A stretch of DNA of 60,644 nt from an uncultured Stomatobaculum sp. (GTDB lineage Bacteria; Bacillota; Clostridia; Lachnospirales; Lachnospiraceae), in NCBI RefSeq assembly GCF_937924975.1, contig NZ_CALEYG010000037.1, positions 1-60,644 of the forward strand, read 5' to 3'. Made by a program: the position numbers and the translations under genes. The first letter of the stretch is position 1; every line of letters starts with the position of its first letter. Below, in pieces: positions 6,383 to 14,443 of the stretch. The notes beneath the pieces are model-generated. The model was not told where the DNA came from, searched no databases, and saw only the letters and a program-made list of their open reading frames with translations.

Positions 6383-8688
6383 TTCTTTGACCCTTTTTTC
6401 TTTGCTGTGCGCTTTGTCTTTGCAGCTCGCTCTGTCTTCATAATCGCTTCGACCGTCTTTCGCGCTGCCTCTTCGGCCGCCGCTCTTGCCTCTGCTTCCT
6501 TGGCCGCTGCCTCTTCGGCTGCCGCCTTTGCCGCTGCTTCCTCAGCCGCCTGCTTTGCCTCTGCTTCCTTGGCTGCTGCCTCTTCAGCTGCTGCCTCTTC
6601 AGCCGCCGCTCTTTCCGCCGCTTCCTCAGCCGCCGCTCTTTCCGCCGCCTCCTCAGCCGCCGCCTTTGCCGCCGCTTCTTCGGCCGCTGCCTTTGCCGCT
6701 GCCTCTTCGGCTGCCGCCTTTGCCGCCTTCTTTTCTTCCGCGGCTTTCTTTCGCGCTTCGGCTTTTATCTCTTTTTCCGCCTGCTTCGCTGCCGCTTCGC
6801 GTGCGGCCTCTGCCTGCTTCGCCGCTTCGATTTCCTCTTCCTTGCTCCAGAAGAGCCACACGAAACCGAAGGCCGGAAGACCATAGGACGTAGCGCGGCA
6901 ACGGTCGCCGTTCAAGAGATTCCGATACTCCTCCGGCTCGTTAATCCAGGCCGTACCGTCCTGCACATCGAAGTTAAAGAGCGCCACCAGTTTCTCGCCG
7001 TTATAGTAGCGACCTATGCCGAGAATATGGTCGTTATAGGTTTCCATAATCCAGGTATCGGCCTCGGCGCGGAACACCTCATGTGTGGCGCGTATCGTCT
7101 CGAGCTCCCGAAGCGCCGTAAAGATTCTCCCCTCCCGGGTCGTCGGGTCTTTCCGCTTTTTTGCATCCTCCCAAGAGAAATTCCCCCGGTGCAGATAGCG
7201 CGAATCGTCCCACTTATAGGGATCTTCGTGATAGCTGTAGTCGTTTCGCTGTCCGATTTCGTCGCCCGAATAGATAACCGGAATGCCGGACAAGGTGAAC
7301 AAAAAGGCGTGAAGCATGATGTCGAGGCTGATTGCGCGGTCCAGCTTCCACTGATTGCCCTCATATTCCGCCGCCTCAATGCCGCAGAGCGAGGCTGTCG
7401 TACCGCAAAGTCTTGCATCGCCGATGCGGGGATCGTCATTGTAAAGCTCACCCCGCGCGTCGGAGCCGTAGAAGTAGCCCCTGAAAAAATCGTTCAGGAA
7501 GTGCTTGTGTCCAACCTCATCGACGCCGAACTGCTTCAAAAAGTCGTAGTCGAGACCCCAGCCGATGTCATCGTGGCAACGCAGATAGTTGAGGAATAAA
7601 TACTGCTTCGGCAGCGCGAAAATCTGTCCGAGCTGGTGTTTCATGAGCCGCACATCCCGGGTCGCGACCGTGTGCCAGGTTGTCGCCATCGTCGTGACAT
7701 TGTAGAGTATACTGCACCCCGGCTTCTCGAGCGTGCCGAAATACGGGACGACTTTCGAGGGCTCCATGACCACTTCGCCGAGCAGCTGCGTTGCGGGGCA
7801 CACAATTTCAACGGCCATCCGCATAATGCGGATCAGCGTGTGTACCTGCGGCAAATTCCGGCAGGTGGTGCCGAGCGCCTTCCAGATGTAAGGCACCGCA
7901 TCGAGGCGGATGATGTCCGCACCCTGGTTGCAGAGGAAGAACAAATTCTCGGTCATGTCATTGAAGACCGTCGGATTCGCGTAGTTCAAATCCCACTGAT
8001 AGGGATAGAAGGTCGTCATGACCACCTTCTGCACCGCATCGCACCAGCTGAAGTTTCCCGGCGCAGTCGTCGGGAACACCTGCGGCACCGTGCGGTCAAA
8101 GTCATTCGGGATATTCCAGTTGTCAAAGAAAAAGTAGCGGTCCTGAAACTCCTTCTCGCCGGCACGGGCGCGTCTCGCCCACTCGTGATCCTCCGAGGTG
8201 TGGTTCATCGCAAAATCAAGGCAAACGCTCATGCCGTTCTTGTGGCACTCCGCCGCCAGCGACGCGAAGTCCTCCATGGTGCCGAGCTCCGGCTCTACCG
8301 TGCGGAAATCCGCAACCGCATACCCGCCGTCGGAACGCCCTTTCGGACTGGCGAACAGCGGCATCAGGTGAATGTAGGTCGCCCCCGATTCCTTCAGGTA
8401 GGAGAGATGTTCCTGCACCCCGCGAAGCGTGCCGCCGAAACAGTTTGTATACAGCATCACGCCAAGAACCTGATTGCTCTTGTACCAGCCCGGATTCGCC
8501 TCCCGCTCGCGGTCCAGTTTTTTCATCAGTTCCGGTCTGGCCTCATACATCCGATAGAGCATCGAGAGAAAGTACTGAAAGGCATTTTCGTCATTGTGAT
8601 ACAATTCCGAGTATAGCCACTTCAGTTCATCCAGCCTTTTACCAAGGCGCGCTCTAAATTCCTCTGTCTGCCCCTCTGTTTTTCCCAT
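6379..8688 (-). CDS. Amylosucrase-type GH13 enzyme with a long Ala/Glu/Lys C-terminal tail
   Basis: Amylosucrases transfer glucose from sucrose to alpha-glucan, releasing fructose; some relatives only hydrolyse sucrose. Residues 1-614 cover the whole family length. GH13 motifs are DFAMNHTS (region I), IIRLDAVPYIWK (nucleophile Asp263), LLGEVV (acid/base Glu305) and RCHDDIGW (Asp373). The HDDIGW, DDSRYLHR and RDDP-like elements point to amylosucrase rather than amylase. The last 155 residues are extra: repeats of AAAEEAAAK, then a basic end (AKTKRTAKKKGSKK). The start was chosen at the ATG with GAGAGGGC upstream; an earlier ATG would extend it by 24 residues through the promoter -10. It is the first gene of the PTS operon. 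No secretion signal is visible, so it should act in the cytoplasm. Confidence 0.92.
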   Translation of the reverse strand: MGKTEGQTEEFRARLGKRLDELKWLYSELYHNDENAFQYFLSMLYRMYEARPELMKKLDREREANPGWYKSNQVLGVMLYTNCFGGTLRGVQEHLSYLKESGATYIHLMPLFASPKGRSDGGYAVADFRTVEPELGTMEDFASLAAECHKNGMSVCLDFAMNHTSEDHEWARRARAGEKEFQDRYFFFDNWNIPNDFDRTVPQVFPTTAPGNFSWCDAVQKVVMTTFYPYQWDLNYANPTVFNDMTENLFFLCNQGADIIRLDAVPYIWKALGTTCRNLPQVHTLIRIMRMAVEIVCPATQLLGEVVMEPSKVVPYFGTLEKPGCSILYNVTTMATTWHTVATRDVRLMKHQLGQIFALPKQYLFLNYLRCHDDIGWGLDYDFLKQFGVDEVGHKHFLNDFFRGYFYGSDARGELYNDDPRIGDARLCGTTASLCGIEAAEYEGNQWKLDRAISLDIMLHAFLFTLSGIPVIYSGDEIGQRNDYSYHEDPYKWDDSRYLHRGNFSWEDAKKRKDPTTREGRIFTALRELETIRATHEVFRAEADTWIMETYNDHILGIGRYYNGEKLVALFNFDVQDGTAWINEPEEYRNLLNGDRCRATSYGLPAFGFVWLFWSKEEEIEAAKQAEAAREAAAKQAEKEIKAEARKKAAEEKKAAKAAAEEAAAKAAAEEAAAKAAAEEAAERAAAEEAAERAAAEEAAAEEAAAKEAEAKQAAEEAAAKAAAEEAAAKEAEARAAAEEAARKTVEAIMKTERAAKTKRTAKKKGSKK
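6463..6726. repeat. Imperfect coding repeats of the amylosucrase tail
   Basis: This stretch is built from imperfect units of about 15-27 bp such as GCCGCTGCCTCTTCGGC on the plus strand. On the coding strand they encode alternating AAA and EE/AK blocks, predicted to form one long continuous helix. Slippage in such DNA could change tail length between strains. Confidence 0.7.
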
Positions 8689-8715
8689 AAAAATGCCCTC
8701 TCGTTTTTTCTTAAC

Positions 8716-8744
8716 ATTATAAAGAGTTTTCGGAATTCTAGCAA
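8716..8744 (-). promoter_or_regulatory. Promoter of the amylosucrase-PTS operon
   Basis: Read on the minus strand: -35 TTGCTA (8739-8744), 17-bp spacer, perfect -10 TATAAT (8716-8721). Transcription would begin near 8709, about 20 nt before the amylosucrase ATG. It is back to back with the tRNA-Ser(UGA) promoter. No clear cre site was found. Confidence 0.7.
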
Positions 8745-8772
8745 TAAAATGCACTCCCAAATTCTCCGGAGA

Positions 8773-8802
8773 TTGACAAATCTCTTTCGTTTCATGTATA
8801 CT
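8773..8802 (+). promoter_or_regulatory. Promoter of tRNA-Ser(UGA)
   Basis: -35 TTGACA (8773-8778), 18-bp spacer, -10 TATACT (8797-8802). The tRNA begins 16 bp after the -10. Confidence 0.85.
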
Positions 8803-8817
8803 CTGCTTTGTTATCTT

Positions 8818-8903
8818 GGAGAGGTGTCGGAGCGGTCATAACGAGGCGGTCTTGAAAACCGTTAGTCCTACGGGGCACATGGGTTCGAATCCCATCCTCT
8901 CCG
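8818..8903 (+). tRNA. tRNA-Ser (anticodon TGA)
   Basis: The 86-nt sequence folds as a class II tRNA: acceptor GGAGAGG/CCTCTCC with discriminator G, anticodon stem GCGGT/ACCGT around CTTGAAA (anticodon TGA), a long variable arm, and T-arm GGGTTCGAATCCC. CCA is not encoded. It is a single gene with its own promoter and terminator. Confidence 0.95.
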
Positions 8904-8911
8904 CGAAGGCA

Positions 8912-8955
8912 AAAGCACGCAAATAGGCCAAAGATGGCTTAAATGCGTGCTTTTT
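8912..8955 (+). terminator. Terminator after tRNA-Ser(UGA)
   Basis: AAGCACGCA pairs with TGCGTGCTT around a loop of about 23 nt, followed by TTTTTC. It begins nine bases after the tRNA. Confidence 0.75.
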
Positions 8956-9014
8956 CTATGTTTGCCGCGTTGAAAAACAGGCCGCGGCCGATGGGAAAGC
9001 AGCCAAAATTAGGA

Positions 9015-9060
9015 ACACCTGCAACACGAATGCAACACAAGAAATGCCCGCTATGCAACA
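9015..9060. repeat. Three copies of TGCAACAC beside tRNA-Ser(UGA)
   Basis: The octamer TGCAACAC occurs three times within about 45 bp (near 9019, 9029 and 9053). The surrounding stretch 8957-9081 contains no supported gene. Short direct repeats near a tRNA 3' end can be leftovers of integrase attachment regions, but no integrase or tRNA 3'-end duplication is present here, so the meaning is open. Confidence 0.35.
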
Positions 9061-9081
9061 CGATTCCGTCCTCACCGCGGC

Positions 9082-9129
9082 AAAAAGCGCGTATCCGAGC
9101 CAAAAAACGGCTCGGATACGCGCTTTTTT
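9082..9129 (-). terminator. Strong two-way terminator ending the ACT-hom-tsa operon
   Basis: AAAAAGCGCGTATCCGAGCC pairs perfectly with its complement around AAAAAAC, with T-runs on both strands. On the minus strand it ends the long operon whose last gene stops at 9139; on the plus strand it backs up the tRNA terminator. Confidence 0.92.
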
Positions 9130-9138
9130 CGATTATTT

Positions 9139-9384
9139 TCAACCAATCTCATAGGAAATTTTCTTGTCAAATATCCCTTGCTTAAACTTTTTCCGCTCTT
9201 TACCGTACAAACGCATCACATGTACTTCCCAGGGAGAAGCCTTTTCAGGCTCTTTTATGATTTCAAATCCCTCTTCTCCCTCCGAAAAACGGAATCCGAG
9301 AAGCCCTGTGATATCATCCACCCGGGCTCCGTATTGATAGGTCACAGTACGATCGGTATTGGACACATAATTACAGTAGACCAT
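9139..9384 (-). CDS. Small protein of unknown function, 81 aa
   Basis: I do not recognise it. It is soluble, mixed charge, with many aromatic residues at the N-terminus and a Lys-rich end (KERKKFKQG). No Cys pair, signal or membrane segment stands out. A TTG one codon upstream is possible, but the ATG has GGGAGAG seven bases before it. It is the last gene of the ACT-hom-tsa operon, 53 bp after the kinase gene and directly before the strong terminator, so it is probably transcribed. Confidence 0.6.
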   Translation of the reverse strand: MVYCNYVSNTDRTVTYQYGARVDDITGLLGFRFSEGEEGFEIIKEPEKASPWEVHVMRLYGKERKKFKQGIFDKKISYEIG

Positions 9385-9437
9385 CAAGTCTCTCCCTTTT
9401 CGGCCTCTGCGCCGTTCGACCGCTGCCGCGGGCGATG

Positions 9438-9998
9438 CTACTCCGCCGTCAGGACGAAATCGCAGTGCTTCCGAATCTCACAGTGTTTGAAATAATATTC
9501 TTCCCTGGGAATCCACATCGTTTTGAAGGCCTCAAGGCTCTCCGGATTTCGACGGAGCAGCCGCTCCCGCTGATGCTCTGGCGTGATATCCAGAAACACA
9601 CAACAGTCATAAAGTGCCCGCAGCGCCGGATGGCAGCTGTAAGAGCCCTCAATCAGCGTCGGCTGCGTCGGGACAAGCTTTCGCAACGGCAAAAACCGGT
9701 CGGCATGGCAGTCGTAGGGAAGATAACGAATCTTTTTGCCCGCGCGAAGCGGCTCCAATACCTCCGTCCGGAGGCGCTCAACCCAGATATGTCCGCCCGG
9801 CTCTGCCATCCGTTCCGCTGCTCTCTGCGAAAAAGGCAGGTAAAAATCGTCCATGTGAATCACGTTGCAAGGCAAAACACGCTGCAGTCTCTCAGACATG
9901 GTTGTCTTCCCGGAAGCACAGCGCCCGTCGAGCGCGAGCAGAAATCCGCCCCGCGGGTGCGCGGACAGCAGATCAAAAAGACGCGTAAAATTATCCAT
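9438..9998 (-). CDS. Uridine kinase-like P-loop kinase
   Basis: A cytoplasmic P-loop NTPase of the uridine kinase/phosphoribulokinase group, 186 aa. Walker A is GRCASGKTT (residues 25-33), followed by VIHMDDFYLP, the substrate-side DDFY typical of these kinases, and LIEGSYSCHP as Walker B. Uridine kinase proper is longer and this one lacks some nucleoside-binding parts, so the acceptor could be another nucleoside or vitamin-like substrate. The start was set at MDNF, whose ATG overlaps the stop of the ECF S-component gene (AATGGATAA); upstream codons lie inside that gene. Coupling to an ECF S-component suggests that it phosphorylates what that protein imports. Confidence 0.75.
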   Translation of the reverse strand: MDNFTRLFDLLSAHPRGGFLLALDGRCASGKTTMSERLQRVLPCNVIHMDDFYLPFSQRAAERMAEPGGHIWVERLRTEVLEPLRAGKKIRYLPYDCHADRFLPLRKLVPTQPTLIEGSYSCHPALRALYDCCVFLDITPEHQRERLLRRNPESLEAFKTMWIPREEYYFKHCEIRKHCDFVLTAE

Positions 9999-10557
9999 TG
10001 GCAGCGCGCACACCGGCATCGGCGCCAAACAAACCGCTGATCCCCGTTCGATGCAACGCAAGCATCACACTCGGAATCAGGATAAGCTGGAGGAGGATAC
10101 CGGGGACAGCGTTAAAAAACGCCCCCGCGAGGAACATCTGCCAGGTAAAGGCTTTCCCCGTCATGCCGAGCAGAGCGACTTCCGCAAGGCCCCAGACTGC
10201 GCGTCCCGCAAACATTGCGAAAAGCAGTGCGCGGTACAGCGCCCGCAGGCACTTCCACGGCGAGCGCCGATAGAGTGCCCCCGCCACGGCGCCGTAGGTC
10301 GCGAGCTCAAAGGTCATTGCGAGCGCGACCGGATAGAGCGGCGGCATCCCGAAGAGGAGCGACCGCATCAGCGGCAAAACAGCGCCGAGAAGCAGTCCGT
10401 ACTGCCAGCCGAGCAGCAGCCCGCCGAGGAATACCGGCAGGTGCATCGGGAGCAGCAGGTTGCCGACGCGGGGAATGTTGCCTGTCACCAGGGGCAGAAC
10501 AAGCCCCAGTGCCAGTAACATCGCCGCCAGTGTCAAATTTCTGATTTGTCTCTGCAT
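9991..10557 (-). CDS. ECF transporter S-component (substrate-binding membrane protein)
   Basis: 188 residues with five to six hydrophobic helices. The N-terminal part, PMHLPVFLGGLLLGWQYGLL, is characteristic of the PF12822-like group of ECF S-components. These bind a vitamin or nucleoside-like substrate and pair with a shared EcfA-EcfA'-EcfT module encoded elsewhere; none is in this window. Its coupling to the kinase gene points to a substrate trapped by phosphorylation, perhaps a nucleoside. That is inference. It lies 41 bp after the aldo/keto reductase gene, in the same operon. Confidence 0.8.
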   Translation of the reverse strand: MQRQIRNLTLAAMLLALGLVLPLVTGNIPRVGNLLLPMHLPVFLGGLLLGWQYGLLLGAVLPLMRSLLFGMPPLYPVALAMTFELATYGAVAGALYRRSPWKCLRALYRALLFAMFAGRAVWGLAEVALLGMTGKAFTWQMFLAGAFFNAVPGILLQLILIPSVMLALHRTGISGLFGADAGVRAANG

Positions 10558-10598
10558 TTTACTTCTCTCATTCTCTGAATCTTAAACCGTTGCTGCAT

Positions 10599-11735
10599 TC
10601 ACTGCCGGTCAAATACCGCCGCTATCTTCGCAAGGAGCTCCCTGATTTCGAGGTGCTGGGGACATACCTTCTCACATTTGCCGCAACGAATGCAGTCGGC
10701 CGCCCGACCGTGATCCCCGGCAATCATGAAGTTCCGATAGTCATTGATTGTATTCGGATTACGGAACGACTCGTACGCATTCGAAGCGCCTAAAATTTCG
10801 GGAATCCGGATGTTCTTCGGACAGGTATTCTCCTCGACGCAGTAATGACAGGCCGTGCAGGGAATCAGATCCAGACGGTCGAATACTGCGCAGACCTTGC
10901 GGAGCGCTTCCGTCTCGGTTTCCGAAAGCGGCTGAAAGTCACACATCGCGGCGAGATTGTCCTCCATCTGTTCCATATTGCTCATGCCGGAGAGCACTAC
11001 CGCAATCTGCGGAAAGCTCGCCGCAAAGCGGATTGCATAGCTCGCATTGCTGCCCCCGTTCAAATCCCGGAGAATCCGGTCCGCCTCTTCCGGCAGCTTC
11101 ACGAGGCTGCCGCCCTTCACGGGCTCCATGACCATCACGGGTTTCTGATGTTTCTCGCAGACCTCATAGACCTTGCGCCCCTCGACCTCATCGCTCTCAT
11201 AGTCCAGATAGTTGAACTGAATCTGTACGAATTCGATTTCCGGGTGCTCGTTTAAAATCATATCCAGCACTTCCGCCTTGTCGTGGAACGAGAGGCCTAA
11301 GTGGCGGATATAGCCCTCCTGCTTGAGCTCCCACGCTGTCTCATAGGCGCGACAGCGCTTGAACTTCTGATAATTCTTTTTGTTCTGCGCGTGCATCAGG
11401 TAAAAGTCGAAGTAGTCGACCTTGCAAAGCGCAAGCTGCTGCATCAGAAACGGGCGAATGTCCTCCTGCTTCTCGAAATACGGCTCAGTTAGCTTATTCG
11501 TCAGGAGAAAGCGCTCGCGCGGATAGCGGGATGACACGCACGCCGCGATTGCCGTCTCCGATTTGCCTTTGATATAGCCGTGTGCCGTGTCAAAATAATG
11601 AAAGCCTGCCGCGATAAAAGCATCGGCCATACGGCAGAACTCCGCCCGGTCAACTTCCTCGCCGTTCATCGGAAGACGCATGCAGCCGAAGCCGAAATTT
11701 CCGCGAATCTCCGGAAAAAACCGATTCTGTTTCAT
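10599..11735 (-). CDS. Aldo/keto reductase with C-terminal iron-sulfur domain
   Basis: An NAD(P)H-linked oxidoreductase of the AKR type. The barrel starts with GNFGFGCMRLPM; catalytic Asp/Tyr lie in YFDTAHGYIKG, then TNKL and LMHAQN. The C-terminal about 100 residues carry two Cys clusters, CTACHYC...C and CIRCGKCEKVC, suited to [4Fe-4S] binding, as in the ferredoxin-fused AKR group common in anaerobes. The natural substrate is unknown. The start is set at MKQNRFF, which overlaps the ispD stop by four bases (ATGA); the longer reading begins inside ispD. Confidence 0.9.
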   Translation of the reverse strand: MKQNRFFPEIRGNFGFGCMRLPMNGEEVDRAEFCRMADAFIAAGFHYFDTAHGYIKGKSETAIAACVSSRYPRERFLLTNKLTEPYFEKQEDIRPFLMQQLALCKVDYFDFYLMHAQNKKNYQKFKRCRAYETAWELKQEGYIRHLGLSFHDKAEVLDMILNEHPEIEFVQIQFNYLDYESDEVEGRKVYEVCEKHQKPVMVMEPVKGGSLVKLPEEADRILRDLNGGSNASYAIRFAASFPQIAVVLSGMSNMEQMEDNLAAMCDFQPLSETETEALRKVCAVFDRLDLIPCTACHYCVEENTCPKNIRIPEILGASNAYESFRNPNTINDYRNFMIAGDHGRAADCIRCGKCEKVCPQHLEIRELLAKIAAVFDRQ

Positions 11736-12481
11736 TCTTCTGTCTCCTTCCTGTGCAGCCCCTGCCGCTCCCGCAGCCACTGCTCTGCCCTCGCCATATC
11801 CGCCGGCGTTGTGAGCTTCTGATTTTGTTCTTCGCCCTCCACCAGCTTCACGGGACAGGCGCCGAAGCGTTCCATAACCTGCGCGTCATCGGTCGCGAGC
11901 AGGGCGCGCGCATCCGGCGCTTTGCGCGCCCTGTCATAGGCTTCATAGGCGGCGCAAATCGCTGTATAAGAAAAGACCTGCGGGGTCTGCGCCGCAAAGA
12001 GCAAGGCGCGCGGCGGCGTATCCTGCACAAAACCCTCCGGATTACCGAGCTTTATCGTGTCCTTGACCGGGATCGCCGGAATCGCCGCACCGTAGCGCTC
12101 TCCCGCATCCCGCATGCGCCGAAGGAGTTCCTGCGACACAAACGGGCGCGCGGCATCGTGGATAAAAACCAGCTCTGTCCCGCGTTCCCGAAGCGCAGCA
12201 AGTCCCGCGACAACCGAGTCGCAGCGCTCTGCGCCGCCCTCTACGGCGGCGACTATTTTGGCAAAGCCGTAATTTTCCCGGTAAGTTCGATAGAGAGCTT
12301 CCGCTTCGCCCTGCGGTGTGACCAGCACGATTTCATCAATCTCGCTCTGCGAAAGTGCCTGCAGTGCGTGCCAAAGCACGGTATGCCCATCGAGCAGTAA
12401 AAACTGCTTCGGAACCTTGCTCCGCATCCGCGCGCCATGTCCGCCCGCGAGCAGAACAGCCGCCGTCTTTTTCCCTGTCAT
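11732..12481 (-). CDS. ispD: 2-C-methyl-D-erythritol 4-phosphate cytidylyltransferase
   Basis: Third enzyme of the MEP isoprenoid pathway: CTP plus methylerythritol phosphate gives CDP-methylerythritol. The N-terminus AAVLLAGGHGARMRS...PKQF is the CTP-binding signature; VFIHDAARPFVS and an IPVKDTIK-like segment are also conserved. Length (249) is slightly above the usual 230. It lies one base after tsaD, and its stop is coupled to the AKR gene. No ispF fusion or ispF neighbour is present. Confidence 0.95.
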   Translation of the reverse strand: MTGKKTAAVLLAGGHGARMRSKVPKQFLLLDGHTVLWHALQALSQSEIDEIVLVTPQGEAEALYRTYRENYGFAKIVAAVEGGAERCDSVVAGLAALRERGTELVFIHDAARPFVSQELLRRMRDAGERYGAAIPAIPVKDTIKLGNPEGFVQDTPPRALLFAAQTPQVFSYTAICAAYEAYDRARKAPDARALLATDDAQVMERFGACPVKLVEGEEQNQKLTTPADMARAEQWLRERQGLHRKETEE

Positions 12482-12482
12482 C

Positions 12483-13523
12483 TCAGCGCTCTCCGAGTTT
12501 CAGATTCGGAACGGCGTTCAGATCCCAGCCGCTTCTTCTGCCCGCACAATACTCATAGTAAGCCGCAGAGCCTATCATGGCCGCATTGTCCGTACAGAGT
12601 CCGAGTTCTGGGTAAGTAAGCGTATACCCCGCGGCTTCGCAGGCAAGCCGCATGGTCTCGCGAAGCGCTGCGTTCGCCGCGACCCCGCCAGCCATTGCAA
12701 TCGTCTTGCAATGAAAATCCCGCGCGGCCTCCATCGTGTGGGAGACCAGCACCTCGACGACCGCCTTCTGGAACGAGGCGACAAGGTCGGCGACCGGAAT
12801 CTCCTCTCCCGTCATCTTTGCGTGATTCTGATAATTTAACACCGCACTCTTTAAGCCGCTGAAGCTGAAGTCATAGGGCGAGTCTGCGACTTTGGCGCGC
12901 GGAAAGCTGATGGCATCGGGGTTACCCTCCCGCGCCTTTTTGTCGATTTTCGGCCCGCCGGGGTACCCGAGTCCCACCGAGCGCGCCACCTTGTCGAAGG
13001 CCTCGCCCGCCGCATCGTCCCGGGTCTGTCCGAGAATGCGGAACTTGCCGTAGTCCTCGACCATCACGAGATTCGTGTGACCGCCCGACACAATGAGACA
13101 GAGGAAGGGCGGCTTTAAATCCGGATTTGCGATAAAGTTCGCCGAGACATGCCCCTCGATGTGGTTTACACCGATTAAGGGCTTGCCCGCCGCCCAGGCC
13201 ATGGCCTTTGCCGCAGAGACGCCGATTAAGAGCGGTCCCACGAGTCCGGGACCGTAGGTCACCGCGACGGCATCTACCTCCCGAAGCGTCATCTCTGCCT
13301 GTTCAAGCGCCTGCGCTACGACCTGGTTTATTTTTTCGATGTGCGCACGCGATGCAATCTCCGGGACCACGCCGCCGTAGAGCGTGTGCGTCGCAATCTG
13401 AGAGTAAATCACATTCGACCGCACGGTTCTGCCGTTTTCCACGACCGCCGCCGCCGTCTCGTCGCAGGAGCTCTCGATTGCGAGTATGCGAATGTCTTTT
13501 TGTTCCGCTGCTGTCTGTTCCAT
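12483..13523 (-). CDS. tsaD: tRNA N6-adenosine threonylcarbamoyltransferase
   Basis: Catalytic subunit of the t6A machinery, which adds threonylcarbamoyl to A37 of ANN-decoding tRNAs together with TsaB and TsaE. Signatures are LAIESSCDETAAAVV, the HIEGHVSANF metal-binding histidines, SGGHTNLV and GGVAANAALR. The start was placed at MEQTAAE, ten bases after GGAGGAGG; an ATG nine bases upstream overlaps the rnz stop but is too near the ribosome-binding site. Its presence in one operon with tsaE and tsaB fits complex formation. Confidence 0.96.
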   Translation of the reverse strand: MEQTAAEQKDIRILAIESSCDETAAAVVENGRTVRSNVIYSQIATHTLYGGVVPEIASRAHIEKINQVVAQALEQAEMTLREVDAVAVTYGPGLVGPLLIGVSAAKAMAWAAGKPLIGVNHIEGHVSANFIANPDLKPPFLCLIVSGGHTNLVMVEDYGKFRILGQTRDDAAGEAFDKVARSVGLGYPGGPKIDKKAREGNPDAISFPRAKVADSPYDFSFSGLKSAVLNYQNHAKMTGEEIPVADLVASFQKAVVEVLVSHTMEAARDFHCKTIAMAGGVAANAALRETMRLACEAAGYTLTYPELGLCTDNAAMIGSAAYYEYCAGRRSGWDLNAVPNLKLGER

Positions 13524-13528
13524 CCCTG

Positions 13529-14443
13529 TCATGCCTCCTCCGGGAAAACGAGCTCCATGGTCCAGCCGTCCTTTGCCGCCTTTGCCGCCGGAAAAATTTT
13601 CCGGATTTCCGCCATATATTCTTCCGGATAATTGAGCGACGGGCTGTAATGCGTGAGCCAGAGTTCCTTCGGCTTCGCTTCCGCCGCGAGTTTTGCCGCC
13701 TCCTGCATGGTCATGTGCTTATGCTCCCGCGCTTTCTGTTGCTTGTCGGCCTCCCCGTACATGCCCTCGCAAATCATGAGATCCGCATTGTTTGCATATT
13801 CCGCAATGGCCGGAACCGGGCGCGTGTCGGTGCAGTAGCTCACCTTGAGGCCGCGGCGCGCGCCGCCGAGCACCATATCCGGCGTATAGACCTTGTCGCC
13901 GTCCGTGATGGTCTGTCCCTTCTGCAGCGGATTCCAGAATTTCAGCGGGATGCCTTGCTCTTTGGCCCGCGCCGCGTCAAAGCGGCCGATGCGGGGAATG
14001 CTGATGCAGTAGCCGTAGCAGAGCACATTGTGATTCACACGGTAAGCATCGATCACATAGGGGCCCACCGTCCGCTGCTCTCTCGCCTCCGTGAGTTCCG
14101 AAAAGACAATCGGAAACGGAAGCTCCGGCGCAATGCTCCGGAGCGCTGTCACCACGCGCTCCAGCCCCTTCGGGCCTATCATGAGGAGCGGCTCGGTGCG
14201 CTCGGCATTTCCCATCGTGAGGAGCAGACCCGGCAGGCCGCTGATATGGTCCGCATGGTAGTGCGTAAAACAGATTACATCGATGGGGCGCGGACTCCAG
14301 CCCTTCTCCCGGAGCGCAATCTGGGTACCCTCGCCGCAGTCAATGAGCAGCGAAGAGCCGTTACAGCGCGCCATCATCGACGTGAGCCAGCGATAGGGCA
14401 GCGGCATCATGCCGCCTGTCCCAAGGAGACAAATATCAAGCAT
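13529..14443 (-). CDS. rnz: Ribonuclease Z (tRNA 3'-processing endonuclease)
   Basis: A metallo-beta-lactamase-fold nuclease that trims tRNA 3' trailers. The zinc motif is FTHYHADHISGLPGLL; other His/Asp ligands are in the SYCTDTRP and LTHYSPS regions. 304 residues from MLDICLLGTGG, the classical RNase Z N-terminus. The chosen ATG overlaps the end of rimI by eight bases; the longer reading adds 18 unlikely residues. Both tRNAs in this window lack encoded CCA, so RNase Z action on them is expected. Confidence 0.94.
   Translation of the reverse strand: MLDICLLGTGGMMPLPYRWLTSMMARCNGSSLLIDCGEGTQIALREKGWSPRPIDVICFTHYHADHISGLPGLLLTMGNAERTEPLLMIGPKGLERVVTALRSIAPELPFPIVFSELTEAREQRTVGPYVIDAYRVNHNVLCYGYCISIPRIGRFDAARAKEQGIPLKFWNPLQKGQTITDGDKVYTPDMVLGGARRGLKVSYCTDTRPVPAIAEYANNADLMICEGMYGEADKQQKAREHKHMTMQEAAKLAAEAKPKELWLTHYSPSLNYPEEYMAEIRKIFPAAKAAKDGWTMELVFPEEA

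Noticed and set aside
6463..6726. GC-rich repeats that could suggest a non-coding repeat or assembly artefact
   Set aside because: They stay in frame through the whole amylosucrase tail, and the end is joined to the next gene by a normal ATGA overlap. An assembly collapse remains possible but is not indicated.
8943..9185. An 80-codon ORF after tRNA-Ser(UGA) and a 67-codon ORF opposite
   Set aside because: Both cross one or two terminator hairpins, have no ribosome-binding site, and resemble no family. The idea of an integrase remnant was dropped for lack of any conserved residue.
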